Assembly (NCBI GenBank): GCA_903642225.1
Contig: CAHJWI010000023.1
Location: 1 to 64,000, forward strand
Direction of reading: 5' to 3'
Length of the DNA: 64,000 nt
DNA from: Acidobacteriaceae bacterium
GTDB taxonomy: Bacteria; Acidobacteriota; Terriglobia; Terriglobales; Acidobacteriaceae
Shown here: positions 17,975 to 27,395 of the stretch, one piece after another
How positions within the stretch are numbered: the stretch's first letter is position 1
Layout: each line of letters opens with the position of its first letter
Program-made: the position numbers and the translations under genes
The notes under the pieces: generated by a model
Told to the model about the DNA's origin: nothing
Seen by the model: the letters and a program-made list of their open reading frames with translations, nothing else
Database searches by the model: none

Positions 17975-18532
17975 CTAAGAAGGCGAAGGCTGCCGCACAT
18001 TCAGCGCGACGTAGCCGTCGCGGGCGACGATCTTGCCTCGCTCGCGGTAGAGTTCGGGGTTGTCCGGCTGTACCGTTGCCAGGCCGTCTACGTAGCGGTT
18101 GTACATGCAGAAGGCAGCCGCGATAAGCACGGTGTCGTGGATGTCCAGGTCGGTGGCACCCTGCGCGCGGGCGGCGGCGACGTCGTCGGCGGTGACGTTT
18201 TTGCCGCCTTGCTGGACGTGTGCCGCGATGCGGAGCAGGCTCTTCAGCTTGGGCGAGATGCCGGCGGCTTCGTAGTCGCGCTTGACGCACTGGACGAGGT
18301 CCTCGTCGTCCTGAAGATGGGCAGCCGCGATGGCGCCGTGGATGGACTGGCAGTAGTGGCAGTCGTTGAGCGACGACACGTAGGTCGCGATCAACTCCCG
18401 CTCGCCGGGGGCGAGGGACGTGGTGTCGCGCAATAGGACGTCGACGAGTTCGTTGAGAGGCTTTGAGGTTTCCGGGCGGAAGGCCATGGGGCCGCGGATT
18501 CCGGGCAGGTTGGGCAGGTCGATGTGTGGCAT
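17975..18532 (-). CDS. AhpD-like / carboxymuconolactone decarboxylase-family protein
   Basis: 185 residues, all-helical AhpD-like fold of the peroxidase-related type. The redox motif CHYCQSIH gives C58, C61 and H65 (C-x-x-C-x3-H), preceded by GERELIA with the usual Glu. Family members use the Cys pair to reduce peroxides or act as carboxymuconolactone-decarboxylase relatives. It is the last gene of the minus-strand operon, 26 bases after the MFS gene. In that setting it may protect the oxygen-sensitive corrinoid/iron-sulfur enzyme from peroxides, or act in the same catabolic route. That role is inferred from position only. Confidence 0.85.
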   Translation of the reverse strand: MPHIDLPNLPGIRGPMAFRPETSKPLNELVDVLLRDTTSLAPGERELIATYVSSLNDCHYCQSIHGAIAAAHLQDDEDLVQCVKRDYEAAGISPKLKSLLRIAAHVQQGGKNVTADDVAAARAQGATDLDIHDTVLIAAAFCMYNRYVDGLATVQPDNPELYRERGKIVARDGYVALNVRQPSPS

Positions 18533-18558
18533 GGGTCCTCTTCTCTTTGTTGCATCGT

Positions 18559-19812
18559 TTAGCCGACGTTGACGAGAACGTCGGACGGGTGTGGGGCCGC
18601 TTGCGCGTCCGGCTTGAATGGTGGAAACAGCAGCTGCAGGAGGGCTGCCGCGACGGAGGGTACGGCGAAGAGCAGGACGGTGGCCGCTGCGTAGGCATGG
18701 TGCCGGTCGAAGGCGCGGCCCATCAGCACCGGGCCGAAGGCGGCGCCGAGCGCGTAGGCCGTCCAGGTGAGGCCGTAGATGGTGGCGAAGCGTTGCTTGC
18801 CGAAGACCTTGGCGACGACATACGGCACCACATCCGACTCGCTGCCGGCACCGAAGCCGATCAGGAGGGCACCCAGGATGCCTGCCCAGCCGGTGGAGGC
18901 ATAGCCCAGCACGGCGACACCGGCGGCGGCAATGAGCATGACCGCCGCCGAGACGAACGGCGCGAAGATGCGATCCAGCAGGAAGCCGGTGGACAGCCGG
19001 CCCACAATGCCGGCGAGGCCGAGCACCGAGAGAGCCAGCGCTGCGTCTTTGCCCGGCACCCCGCGGCTGGTGAGCAGGGCCGCGAGGTGGGCGATGACCG
19101 CGTTGGCGCTGAACGCGGCAAGCAGGACCGGCACGGCGATGAGCCAGAACGCGGGGCGACCGGCGACCGACCGGAGCCTCAGCGGCGCTGGTGGCTGCAC
19201 GGTGAGCATGGTGGGCTCAGGCCGGTTGCGGACGAGCGCCGCGGTGAGGACGAGGCCCAGCAGACCGATGGCGCCGAGCGCGACGTAGCCGGAACGCCAG
19301 CCGCGAGAGCCGATGACGGCCTGTGCGACCAGAGGCATGAGGACCGCACCGACGGCGTTGCCGCAGAGGACGAGCGCGAAGGCGATGCCCCTGCGCCGGT
19401 CGAACCATGACAGGACGGCCCGCGAATAGGCGAGTTGCGCGGTGCCGTTTGCAACGACGCCGAGCACGAAGTAGGTCGCGTAGAACTGCGCGATGCCGCC
19501 GCGCAGCAGGGCAAGGGACATCATGGCGGCCGAGAAGACAAGGATGCTGGGCAGGATGATGTGGCGCGGCGGGCGGCGGTCGAGCAGGTGACCGATCCAC
19601 GGCGAGCAGAACGCGACCGTGATGGCGGTGATGGCGAAGCCGCGGGAGATCGCCTCCACCTTCCAGCCGAAGGCGGCATGCAGCGGGCCGATGAAGAGGC
19701 TGAAGGTGTACGGCACGATGGCCGCAAAGCTGACCATGACGCCGATGGACGCGGCCAGGGTGACTCGCCAGCCCTCGTAGCGCAGGGATTGTTCCGTGAG
19801 GTGGTTACGCAT
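18559..19812 (-). CDS. MFS transporter (monocarboxylate/oxalate-formate antiporter-like)
   Basis: 417 residues from the ATG at 19812 (MRNHLTEQSLRYEGWRVTLA). The frame stays open well upstream, but that part is a shadow of the next gene. Twelve hydrophobic segments are expected; the loop 2-3 motif appears as GHLLDRRPPRHIILPSI and the second half has GRLSTGFLLDRIFAPFV. The opening, with a hydrophobic helix ending in VPYTFSLFIGPL, resembles the oxalate/formate and monocarboxylate porter groups, so an organic acid is a plausible cargo. Its start overlaps the stop of the dehalogenase-like gene by eight bases, implying coupled translation. Confidence 0.85.
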   Translation of the reverse strand: MRNHLTEQSLRYEGWRVTLAASIGVMVSFAAIVPYTFSLFIGPLHAAFGWKVEAISRGFAITAITVAFCSPWIGHLLDRRPPRHIILPSILVFSAAMMSLALLRGGIAQFYATYFVLGVVANGTAQLAYSRAVLSWFDRRRGIAFALVLCGNAVGAVLMPLVAQAVIGSRGWRSGYVALGAIGLLGLVLTAALVRNRPEPTMLTVQPPAPLRLRSVAGRPAFWLIAVPVLLAAFSANAVIAHLAALLTSRGVPGKDAALALSVLGLAGIVGRLSTGFLLDRIFAPFVSAAVMLIAAAGVAVLGYASTGWAGILGALLIGFGAGSESDVVPYVVAKVFGKQRFATIYGLTWTAYALGAAFGPVLMGRAFDRHHAYAAATVLLFAVPSVAAALLQLLFPPFKPDAQAAPHPSDVLVNVG

Positions 19813-20878
19813 GGCGCTCCGTGTCCGGGGGCGGCGGTTGCCGGTCGAGCGGCGTCGGGGTCTCGGCCGGGTCTGCGTCTGCCGTTGCTGCCGGCGGTTC
19901 GCATGCCGCCATCTTCTGCAGCAGTTTGGGGCGCACATCGGGGCGCGTCCACGGGCAGACGGCAAAGCAGATGCCGCAGGAGGCCGCCTCCGCGAAGTAG
20001 GGGATGCACTTGTCGAAGTCGACGTACCAGCGCTCCTGACCGCGGACCATCTGCTTTTCGGGAGCGATGGCGGCGGGCGGGCAGCTGTTCGTGCAGATCT
20101 GGCAGGAGGTGCAGAAGCTGTCCGCGCCGAAGCGCACGGGCCTGTCCGCGGAGAGCGGCATGTCCGTTGTGACCGCTGCCAGGCGAACGCCGGAGCCGAA
20201 CTGCGGAGTGATGAGCGACCCGTGCTTGCCGAGCTCGCCCAGACCGGCAGCGATGGCCGGCGGGATGAGGAGCAGGGCGTCCGCGGAGGGGCCGGGGTAC
20301 GGTTTCGCGTGGTATCCCTGCGAGCGAATCCAGTTGGCCAGGGCGTAGGAGATGCGTGTGCCCCGCGCGTATTGCGTGCCGATTTCCGTGACGCCCACGC
20401 CGTTCGTCTCGTCGGAGGGGACCTCTTGCAGGTCGTCGTAGTTGTGCGCGAGCACGATGACGATGACCCAGGGATCGTCGATGGTGTACCCCTGGAAGAC
20501 GAACAGCGGGTCCATGCGCGCGATGCCGACCGCATCCACACCGGCGGAGAGCGCCCATTGCTTCACCTGTGCGGAGAGTGCCTCGGGCGAGCCCTCAAGC
20601 TTCGTTGCGGATGGAGCTTGGAGGGGCGGGTAGGTGTAGGCCTGCTGAAAGACCGGGCCGGTGCCGGGGCATTTGCGCGAGTTCGTCCGTGCGATGGTTT
20701 GCAGGTCGCCGTACGGATGAAGGGTGGGCGGGTGCCAGAAGAACGGCGATGCCTGCCGCACCGCGGTTTCACCCACGCCGTTGATGACGTTTCCCGACGT
20801 GACGACGAGGGATGCGATCTCAGGCCTGGGCCGGTAGGTGCCGCGTTTCGGACGCCTTGCATTGGGTGTGTAGGGCAT
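19805..20878 (-). CDS. reductive-dehalogenase-like corrinoid/iron-sulfur protein
   Basis: 357 residues. It shows the core RdhA/QueG-type signature GLGELGKHGSLITPQFGSGV, then TTDMPLSADRP, followed by two cluster motifs. C256, C259, C262, C266 (FCTSCQICTNSCP) form a classic 4Fe-4S set, and C291, C301, C304, C308 (CGICFAVCPW) form the spaced second set seen in reductive dehalogenases. No Tat signal is visible, and no RdhB membrane anchor gene is adjacent, so a cytoplasmic, non-respiratory role is likelier. RdhA enzymes remove halogens with a cobalamin cofactor. QueG (epoxyqueuosine reductase) is a relative, but the N-terminal 110 residues and the operon context argue against QueG. The substrate is unknown. 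Confidence 0.75.
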   Translation of the reverse strand: MPYTPNARRPKRGTYRPRPEIASLVVTSGNVINGVGETAVRQASPFFWHPPTLHPYGDLQTIARTNSRKCPGTGPVFQQAYTYPPLQAPSATKLEGSPEALSAQVKQWALSAGVDAVGIARMDPLFVFQGYTIDDPWVIVIVLAHNYDDLQEVPSDETNGVGVTEIGTQYARGTRISYALANWIRSQGYHAKPYPGPSADALLLIPPAIAAGLGELGKHGSLITPQFGSGVRLAAVTTDMPLSADRPVRFGADSFCTSCQICTNSCPPAAIAPEKQMVRGQERWYVDFDKCIPYFAEAASCGICFAVCPWTRPDVRPKLLQKMAACEPPAATADADPAETPTPLDRQPPPPDTERHA

Positions 20879-20893
20879 GGTCCCCTCCTGCCG

Positions 20894-23800
20894 CTAGTAG
20901 GTGAGTTTGAGTGAAAGCTGCAGCTGCCTGGCGGGGCCGGTGAATGTCGGCGTGCCGAAGGTGGGGTTCGCCGCGCTGGTGACGCCGTCGCCGTAGCCGC
21001 GCGGTACCGGGCCGGCAAACTGCGCGGCACCGTAGACCTGATCCACGTCCTGCACGTTCACACGGTTGAAGACGTTCAGTGCCTCGAAGCTGGCGTTCAG
21101 CTTTGCCCGCTCGGTCAGGGCAACGAGGCGTTGCAGGCGAACGTCGGTGTCGTAGTAGGCCGCGCCGCGGTAGCTGTTCCGGCCGATGCTGCCGACGCGG
21201 TCGTTGAAGGGGAAGCCGTCGCCGTTCACGTCGGACCCGGCCAGGATGTTGTAGAACTGCGGTGTTTGCAGCGTGTTTAGGATGGAAAACTGCAGGTGGC
21301 GCAGGGCCGGCGACCAAGTCTCCGGTGCCTCCGCCAGTGCCGTGAGCGTGAGGCGGTGGCGCACGTCGTTGTCGCTGACGGCGCGATCCAGGTCGGGCCG
21401 CAGATAGTTCTGGGGCTCGTCCTGCAACTGGTTTTCCGTCGCCACGTCGATGGACTTCGCGTAGGTGTAGTTCGCCAGGAGGCTGAAGTGCTGTGCCATC
21501 CCCCTGCGGAGCGTGAGCGTGCCGGCGTTGTAGATGGACCAGCCGGAGGGCGTTGCGTACAGGGCGAAGCCGAAGTTGCTGTCGGCGGGCGTGAACCTTT
21601 GCCTGCCGTCGATCAGGGTGCCGGCGGGAGCACCGTTAATGGTGTTCGAACTCAGGAGGTGCATGGCGTGAACGTAGTGGTAGCCCGCGGTCAGGAACCA
21701 CCTCCGGCCAAGGTCGTTTTCGAACTCCAGCGTCGCCTGCTCGGAGTAGGCGTTGGGGAACTTGCGCCGGACGAAGCCGAGCGGAAACTGCTTGAGAACC
21801 GCGGGGCTGGGATAGATGCCGTTGCGCGTGAAGTTGGAGAACGCCGCGGCGGACGTACCCGGCCCGACCGTCCCCACCATGCCGGCCTCGCCGAAGCCCA
21901 CGAGCTGGTTGGCCGGGTCGCTGAACTCCGGCAGGTACGGCTGGTTCATGGCGGTGAAGGCGGACGCACCGTGCCAGCCGTTGACCGTGCTGCTGTACTC
22001 GAACGAGCCGGTATACAGGCCGAAGCTGCTGCGAATCACGCTCCTGTCGTTCCGGAACGTGTACGCAACGCCCACGCGCGGTTGCACGTTGCCGTAGTTG
22101 GTCGGGTTCATGTTGCCGAGGATGCCGAGGTCCGCGGCCGAGGGAAAGACATCGATGTCGTACCGCAAGCCGAGCGAGACGGCGAGTCCGCTCCCCGGTT
22201 TCCACTGGTCCTGCACGTACAGCGACACGAGCCTGTGCCAGAAGGCGACGGCATCCGCACTCTGGCGGGCCGCCGCGTCTGGCCCGGTGTAGAAGCCGTT
22301 CTGGAAGGGCAGCGCACGTTGCGGCACCTGCCGGCCAAACTCCGTGCGCGGCTGCTGGAAGAGGAACTGCACGGCGGTGCCGGGGCCGAACGCGGCGAAG
22401 GGCCCGGTGCCGAAGAAGCTTTGCGGGCTGAAGATGCCGACGCCCGGCGTAAAGTACGGCGTTTGCGCGGCGAACCAGATGGGTTCGACGTCGGCGCCGA
22501 AGGTGACCGAGTTGCGATCGCCGCTGCGGGTAAGCGCCTCTTTCGCCTGGAAGTGGTGCTCGCTGTAGTAGCTGACGCCGCCCAGGAAGCCGCCGCTGTA
22601 CAGCGTGTCTGCGACGTTGAGCGATGGCTCGAAGCCGGCGCCGACGGGATTCGTGTGGAAGATGCGCCGGCCGAAGGTCAGGGCACTTTCCGAGTTCCAG
22701 CGCGCCCCCATCAGGTGGAAGAAGTCGCCGTAGACCGTCTGGTCGTGGATGCGGTTGTCGCGATAGCTGGAGGGCAGGCCCTGGCCCGGCGAGGCGGCCG
22801 GCGTGCCCCCGTTGTGGACGGCGGTATACAGGTAGCCGACGTTCAGCGTGGAGCGTTCGCTCAGCACGTCGGTGAGCTTGCCGAAGGCGTTGTTGTAGTC
22901 CGCCGTCAGCAGGTTTGCGCGGAGGTTTTCCGGCGCCAGGCCAAGGCGCGTCTTCACCTGGTTGATGCTTGGCGTGCCCGGCCCAAGGCAGCCCTGCGTG
23001 TCGATGCACCGCAGGATGAAGCTGGAATAGAGCGGCGATTGCGCGCGGCGCTGGCCCTCGAACCCGGCGAAGAAGAAGGTCTTCTCCTTGCGAATGGGGT
23101 CGCCCGCCGTGGTGCCGAACTGGTTGAAGCGCAGCGCGTTGAAGCCCGGGGCGGACAGGAGGTTGTTTGCGTTGAGCGCGTTGTTGCGGAAGTAGTCGTA
23201 CACCGAGCCGTGAAAGGTGTCTGTGCCGGAACGCGTAATGGTCGCTACGGAACCGCCCATGTTCAGGCCCTCCGTGGCGCCGGGGCCGTTGACGACGCGG
23301 AACTCCTGCACCCACTCGATGGAAGGGCTGACGCGCTGAATGCCGGAGACGGTGGTGGTGTAGTCGATGCCGTCCAGCCCGTAGAAGACGCTGTGCGTCT
23401 CCCGAAGCCCGCCGAAGCTGATCTGGAGGACCGGCTCCTGGAAGGCGGACTGCGCGCCCGTGGTGAAGTTGCGGCCGATGGCTGCGGTCGGCGTGAGCAG
23501 GGCGAAGTCGATGAAGTCCCGCTCCAGGATCGGCAGGTTCTGGATCTCGCTCGGGCTGATGACCTGGCTGGGCGCGGTGCGATCCGTTTCGACGCCGACC
23601 GGGGTGTCTCGCACGTCCACCTCTTGGCTGGTGCCGGCCACCTGCAGCCGCGTGTGCAGGGAGGCGGACTCGCCCAGGGCAAGGGTCAGCGGCGTCTCCG
23701 CGATGGCGAAGCCGGCGGCGCTGACACGAACTATGTATATTCCGGCAACAAGCCCCGGTACTTCCGCGTCGCCGGTTTTGTCCGAAGACACGTAGCGGAG

Positions 23801-24109
23801 GACACCCGTGTCCTTGTTTTGTACAGAAACTTTTGCTTCCGGAATCAAACGTCCAGCAGCATCCTCAACGGTGATTCTCACCGTCGCAAACTGCTGTGCG
23901 ACGGCTTGTACACCACCGGACACGAACATTGCGCACGCAGCAAGGCTGACAAATGCTCGTCTGGTAGCAGGGTTGGAGCGTTCATTGCAACGCTCAGGCA
24001 AGTCAGACAGATGGAGAAACCGCGGTGAAACCAAGGGACCTCGCGCAGCGATAAAAAGTGTTTGTTGATTGCGCTGAGAAGTATGGTTCGTAGGTTCAAA
24101 CATGAACAA
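20894..24109 (-). CDS. Oar-like TonB-dependent outer-membrane receptor
   Basis: Up to 1071 residues. A probable export signal (RRAFVSLAACAMFVSGGVQA) is followed by a carboxypeptidase-regulatory-like domain (VRITVEDAAGRLIPEAKVSV), the plug (SPSEIQNLPILERDFIDFAL) and a large barrel ending in LQLSLKLTY. The long N-terminal extension before the signal suggests that the true start is downstream of 24109, perhaps a TTG near 24001; I could not fix it. Such receptors take up large or scarce compounds using TonB energy. It heads the operon, 15 bases before the dehalogenase-like gene. The whole 17.9-24.1 kb block looks more GC-rich by eye than its neighbours. Confidence 0.88.
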   Translation of the reverse strand: MFMFEPTNHTSQRNQQTLFIAARGPLVSPRFLHLSDLPERCNERSNPATRRAFVSLAACAMFVSGGVQAVAQQFATVRITVEDAAGRLIPEAKVSVQNKDTGVLRYVSSDKTGDAEVPGLVAGIYIVRVSAAGFAIAETPLTLALGESASLHTRLQVAGTSQEVDVRDTPVGVETDRTAPSQVISPSEIQNLPILERDFIDFALLTPTAAIGRNFTTGAQSAFQEPVLQISFGGLRETHSVFYGLDGIDYTTTVSGIQRVSPSIEWVQEFRVVNGPGATEGLNMGGSVATITRSGTDTFHGSVYDYFRNNALNANNLLSAPGFNALRFNQFGTTAGDPIRKEKTFFFAGFEGQRRAQSPLYSSFILRCIDTQGCLGPGTPSINQVKTRLGLAPENLRANLLTADYNNAFGKLTDVLSERSTLNVGYLYTAVHNGGTPAASPGQGLPSSYRDNRIHDQTVYGDFFHLMGARWNSESALTFGRRIFHTNPVGAGFEPSLNVADTLYSGGFLGGVSYYSEHHFQAKEALTRSGDRNSVTFGADVEPIWFAAQTPYFTPGVGIFSPQSFFGTGPFAAFGPGTAVQFLFQQPRTEFGRQVPQRALPFQNGFYTGPDAAARQSADAVAFWHRLVSLYVQDQWKPGSGLAVSLGLRYDIDVFPSAADLGILGNMNPTNYGNVQPRVGVAYTFRNDRSVIRSSFGLYTGSFEYSSTVNGWHGASAFTAMNQPYLPEFSDPANQLVGFGEAGMVGTVGPGTSAAAFSNFTRNGIYPSPAVLKQFPLGFVRRKFPNAYSEQATLEFENDLGRRWFLTAGYHYVHAMHLLSSNTINGAPAGTLIDGRQRFTPADSNFGFALYATPSGWSIYNAGTLTLRRGMAQHFSLLANYTYAKSIDVATENQLQDEPQNYLRPDLDRAVSDNDVRHRLTLTALAEAPETWSPALRHLQFSILNTLQTPQFYNILAGSDVNGDGFPFNDRVGSIGRNSYRGAAYYDTDVRLQRLVALTERAKLNASFEALNVFNRVNVQDVDQVYGAAQFAGPVPRGYGDGVTSAANPTFGTPTFTGPARQLQLSLKLTY

Positions 24110-24438
24110 CGGAGAGAAGGCTGAATTTGTGCTCCTACTTTGGGAGGGAGAGATTCACACTTCTCGCTCACCAAGCATAAGCACGGGAAAGTACCCGATC
24201 ATGTCAGCGCAGACCCGTCGTTTCGATGACATCACGGTATGAGGAGTATGGCGGAATGGCTACGAAGCTACGATTTCTTTACAGGAACGACTTTGATAAT
24301 GAAACTGTTTGGCGTGAGCGCAATACCAGTTTCAGTCGCCCAATCCACCGAAGAACCATTGCTCGCCTTCTGCGGAGTATCTACAGAAGCCACATGTACC
24401 CGCAAGAAGATCGGCGACGCTAAGTCGCAGTGGTGTTG
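24110..24438. other. gap upstream of the receptor operon
   Basis: About 330 bases between the tetR stop (24439) and the receptor start, probably the promoter region of the receptor operon on the minus strand. I found no convincing -35/-10 pair, terminator or small gene. Confidence 0.4.
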
Positions 24439-25113
24439 TCAACGTCGGTCTGCGCAGACAGAGAGGGCTCCACGCCAGTACTCCGTGAGTGCATCGCGCA
24501 GCTCTGCACCGAAAGGATTTGCGACCAGTCTCTGGGAGATGATGACGCCCGCCGAGACCGTTTCTTCCGTGTGCTGGTACGACTGCCAAAGCCCTCGGGT
24601 CAGGGCGTACGTGCGCATGAAAAGCTGGATCCCACGTCCTTCCGTGAGTCGGAGTGCACTGTCGATCACGCTGCCGGTCTTTTCCAGACGCATCATGAAT
24701 TCCGCTTTGTGGGTCACCAAGACAGCGTGTGACATGTTCTTCTCCAGGACGCTGTAGCCGAGTGCGTCTAGCCGAAGAAGCTCTGGATGATTTTCTAGAT
24801 GAGCCACAAGCCCAGCGAGAAACGCACTCACTTTCGCTGCGCGTGTTCCCTTCGTAGTCTGCAGAAGCGCCTGGCTCTCTTTCATCACGGTGCTCCACTT
24901 CTGTAGGAGAAGGGCTGCGAAAATCTCTTCTTTCGTTTGGAAGTAGAGGTAAACGGTTCCTTTGGCAAGGCCAGTAGCCGACGCGATCACGGCTGCTGTC
25001 GGCAGGTGCCCTGGTCCCGCCGCGAACGAGACATCGGCAGCCTGAAGGATGGCCGTGCGGCGCGCTGCTTTGTCCTCCACAGCGTGCGCATGAGCTGCAA
25101 TGACTCTTTTCAT
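24439..25113 (-). CDS. TetR-family regulator
   Basis: 224 residues. The N-terminal DNA-binding domain begins RRTAILQAADVSFAAGPGHL; the recognition helix region is ASATGLAKGTVYLYFQTKEE (about 45-64), typical TetR. The C-terminal ligand domain is variable. Its ATG overlaps the stop of the SDR gene (ATGA), so it is co-transcribed with it. The two tandem palindromes in front of the SDR gene are the natural operator, giving autoregulation of the pair. The ligand is unknown, perhaps the SDR substrate. Confidence 0.9.
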   Translation of the reverse strand: MKRVIAAHAHAVEDKAARRTAILQAADVSFAAGPGHLPTAAVIASATGLAKGTVYLYFQTKEEIFAALLLQKWSTVMKESQALLQTTKGTRAAKVSAFLAGLVAHLENHPELLRLDALGYSVLEKNMSHAVLVTHKAEFMMRLEKTGSVIDSALRLTEGRGIQLFMRTYALTRGLWQSYQHTEETVSAGVIISQRLVANPFGAELRDALTEYWRGALSVCADRR

Positions 25114-25886
25114 TTGGAGATGCGGTACGTCAATTTCGCTTGTAGATGCCGAGAGGTGAATCGATTGGAGAAGGCCGTTAGCCGGTTAAGCTTTCCGACG
25201 ATCACGCTGGACTTTCCGGCAAACATCGCCATCAAACCAGCTTCCGCGACCTTAGTCGGAGAGACAATAGCCGGTTTCAACGAGGCTTTCGGGCGAAACC
25301 CGGAAACTTCGTTGAACTCTGTATCCATAAGTCCAGGTGATACCACAGTGACGATGACCTTAGGAGCCAATTCTACGTGCAAGGCGACACCGAGTGCGAG
25401 AACGAAATGCTTCGCCGCGCCGTAAGCTGCCAGCAACGGATCGGGTTGGTAAGCAGCGAGGCTTGCCACAAGTAAAATGTGGCCTCTTCCTTGGTCCACC
25501 ATACGTTTGCCAAACAAATGGGTTAGTTCCGTCACGGCAAGTATGTCCAGATTGAGCATCTCGCGCAGACGATCCGTGTCCTGCCCGAGAAACTCGCCGC
25601 TCAGCCCGAAAGCTGCATTGTTGATGAAGACCGAAGGCGCCACCCTCCGCTCGTCAAGTCGACTTTGAAGCTCGACTGGGCTGCCTCCAATGCTTAGATC
25701 GATTGGCTCAACGAGTACTTCGACGGCGTGTTGCAGACGAAGCTCCGTTGCCAGGGCCTGCATCGGCTCTTCCCGACGAGCTACCAGCACCAGATTGTAC
25801 TTACGCGAAGCGAGCGCTCGCGCAAATTCCTTGCCAAGCCCGCTCGACGCCCCTGTGACCACAGCCCAATTAGATGACTTTGACAT
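25110..25886 (-). CDS. short-chain dehydrogenase/reductase
   Basis: 258 residues from the ATG at 25886, preceded by GGAGG; the adjacent ATG at 25889 is too close to it. Classical SDR: cofactor motif TGASSGLG (11-18), NNAA (89-92), and catalytic Ser142, Tyr155 and Lys159 (YGAAK). The group, with VLVARREE and LHVELAPKVIVTVVSPGLMD, resembles YbbO/DltE-like NADP oxidoreductases. The substrate cannot be told. It forms an operon with tetR behind the tandem operators. Confidence 0.88.
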   Translation of the reverse strand: MSKSSNWAVVTGASSGLGKEFARALASRKYNLVLVARREEPMQALATELRLQHAVEVLVEPIDLSIGGSPVELQSRLDERRVAPSVFINNAAFGLSGEFLGQDTDRLREMLNLDILAVTELTHLFGKRMVDQGRGHILLVASLAAYQPDPLLAAYGAAKHFVLALGVALHVELAPKVIVTVVSPGLMDTEFNEVSGFRPKASLKPAIVSPTKVAEAGLMAMFAGKSSVIVGKLNRLTAFSNRFTSRHLQAKLTYRISK

Positions 25887-25895
25887 CATGCCTCC

Positions 25896-25930
25896 ATGAC
25901 TAATGGTCATTATACATGACTGATGGTCAT
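25896..25930. promoter_or_regulatory. two tandem palindromic operators for the TetR regulator
   Basis: ATGACTAATGGTCAT (25896-25910) and ATGACTGATGGTCAT (25916-25930) are near-identical 15-bp copies separated by five bases. Each has perfect ATGAC/GTCAT inverted half-sites. They begin seven bases before the ribosome-binding region of the SDR gene, where bound TetR would block transcription of the SDR-tetR pair. Confidence 0.8.
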
Positions 25931-26526
25931 GGATCAAAGTATAAGTCAATTGCTTTTTGAACGCTGCCGGCCGTTCAAGCAAAACTTTTTGGGAAAGGCC
26001 CGCGCTGCACGCGACGAGCGACTTTGGTCTGCACCAGTCGCCTACAGGAACGACGATGCGCCGAACAATCCCTTGTCTAAGGCGACTGATCCTGACTGCC
26101 CAATCCGTGCGAATCGGAAGCAGATGGTCTTACCCTGCGTAAGGTCTTCCCCGCAGGTGCGTCCCAAGGTGGACTAAAGAATGTCGAGCTTGGGAAGGAG
26201 CTTTCAAGCGATATGCCCTTGGAGCGTGGGGAGAGGAACACGAGGAACTCTTCAAGAAAGCCCCGGGCTCAGGCATACAAAAGCGTTAGTTAGACGTATT
26301 AGCTGTCCTCTATCTTTAATGTGAAAAGGGGCTCGGCTCAGCGGCCCTAAGCCTTACCACCGTCTGCCACCAGAGGCGGTAAGACAGCTACACGGGCTCA
26401 TGTATGTGGGGCTAAATTTACACAGGCTTAGGTTCCGCCTGAAGCTGCAGTGGAGGGAACCTGCACGGGCCGATCTTCGCCGGGGTCCGATGCTGCGCCA
26501 AAGCTGCCACGCAAGCAGCGTCACGA
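25931..26526. other. gap between the SDR-tetR and ethanolamine operons
   Basis: About 600 bases. I see no supported gene. Around 26350-26381, CTTACCACCG and GGCGGTAAG can pair to form a modest hairpin, without a clear T-run. Confidence 0.35.
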
Positions 26527-27395
26527 TCAATCTTTGCCAACAGCAGGCGGAGCGTTTTCGGTCTCTTCCTGATCAAAAACAGTGTCGGTTTGCATCAAAT
26601 AGCTTTTCAGTCGCTTGAGGTCTGGAGATCCAGCATTGGGAGCGGGCAATTCAGGCAATGCGGCGTTGTCCTTCAGCGCCACCCCACTTCGTCCTAGCGC
26701 CCGCGCGCCGTTCAAAAGATAAACCAGCTTTGTAACAGCCAGGGAAACACTCAGCCCACCGGCACGAATATTTGAAACGCAATTACGCAGAGCGTCTGTT
26801 GTGCCCACGCGCGGTGCATACGTCAGGTAGGCACCGAGACTTTCCGGGACTTCAAGCCCGGTCGTTCCCCCAGCAGCACCAGCACGGCTTCCGCTTGGCG
26901 CAGCGCGCCTACCTCGTCTCCCAGTGCCACGCGCGCTTGCTCTGCAATCACGACCGTATCCATCGTCCAATCCGTCAGCCGCGCGCGCAGTTCCTTCAGT
27001 ATCGGAATGCCGTAGCGTGGAGCCGCCGCAGAAGAAAGTCCGTCGCATACGACCACTGTCAACCGATGTGTCGTCGTTGTCAGCCCACACAACAACGCTT
27101 CGGCAGATGCAGCATCGAGTCTTCGCCCAAGGTCGGGTCTACGCAGATACTGTGCCCTGCTGACGGCCTGGCTCCTCACCGCCGCCGTCTGAAAACCCGC
27201 ATAGTGCAAGTCCGTGGCCAGCTTCTCCACGTCCAGCCGGGCATGCACGGCATCGCGTGCCGCCGCATGGTCCGCGCCAAAATCCAGGTTTGCGACAGTC
27301 GGCATGCTCGCTCCCACTCTGCCCAGGGCTAAACGCGCCTCGGTCCACGCGCGCAGCTGTCGCAAGTCCGCCGCTTCTACGATCAGGCCGCTCAT
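26527..27395 (-). pseudogene. eutC: ethanolamine ammonia-lyase small subunit, one frameshift
   Basis: EutC forms the adenosylcobalamin enzyme with EutB, splitting ethanolamine to acetaldehyde and ammonia. The ATG at 27395 overlaps the eutB stop (ATGA). The first frame reads MSGLIVEAADLRQLRAWTEA, ARLALGRVG, then VVVCDGLSS and [11 protein letters not shown]. The family continues [15 protein letters not shown], found in the next frame followed by [19 protein letters not shown]. Adding one C to the CCC run (complement of 26846-26848) restores [17 protein letters not shown] exactly, so a single base is missing. This may be a real mutation or a homopolymer error. The C-terminus after [11 protein letters not shown] is about 35 residues longer than usual. 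Confidence 0.88.

Noticed and set aside
19796-20914. A 372-residue plus-strand frame opposite the dehalogenase-like gene, and similar frames over the MFS gene
   Set aside because: Arg/Gly/Ala-rich with no motif; the minus-strand genes have complete family signatures.
21296-24028. A 910-residue plus-strand open frame opposite the TonB receptor
   Set aside because: Low-complexity Arg/Ala/Gly/Val text without domains, exactly antisense to a well-supported receptor in GC-rich DNA; a codon-bias shadow.
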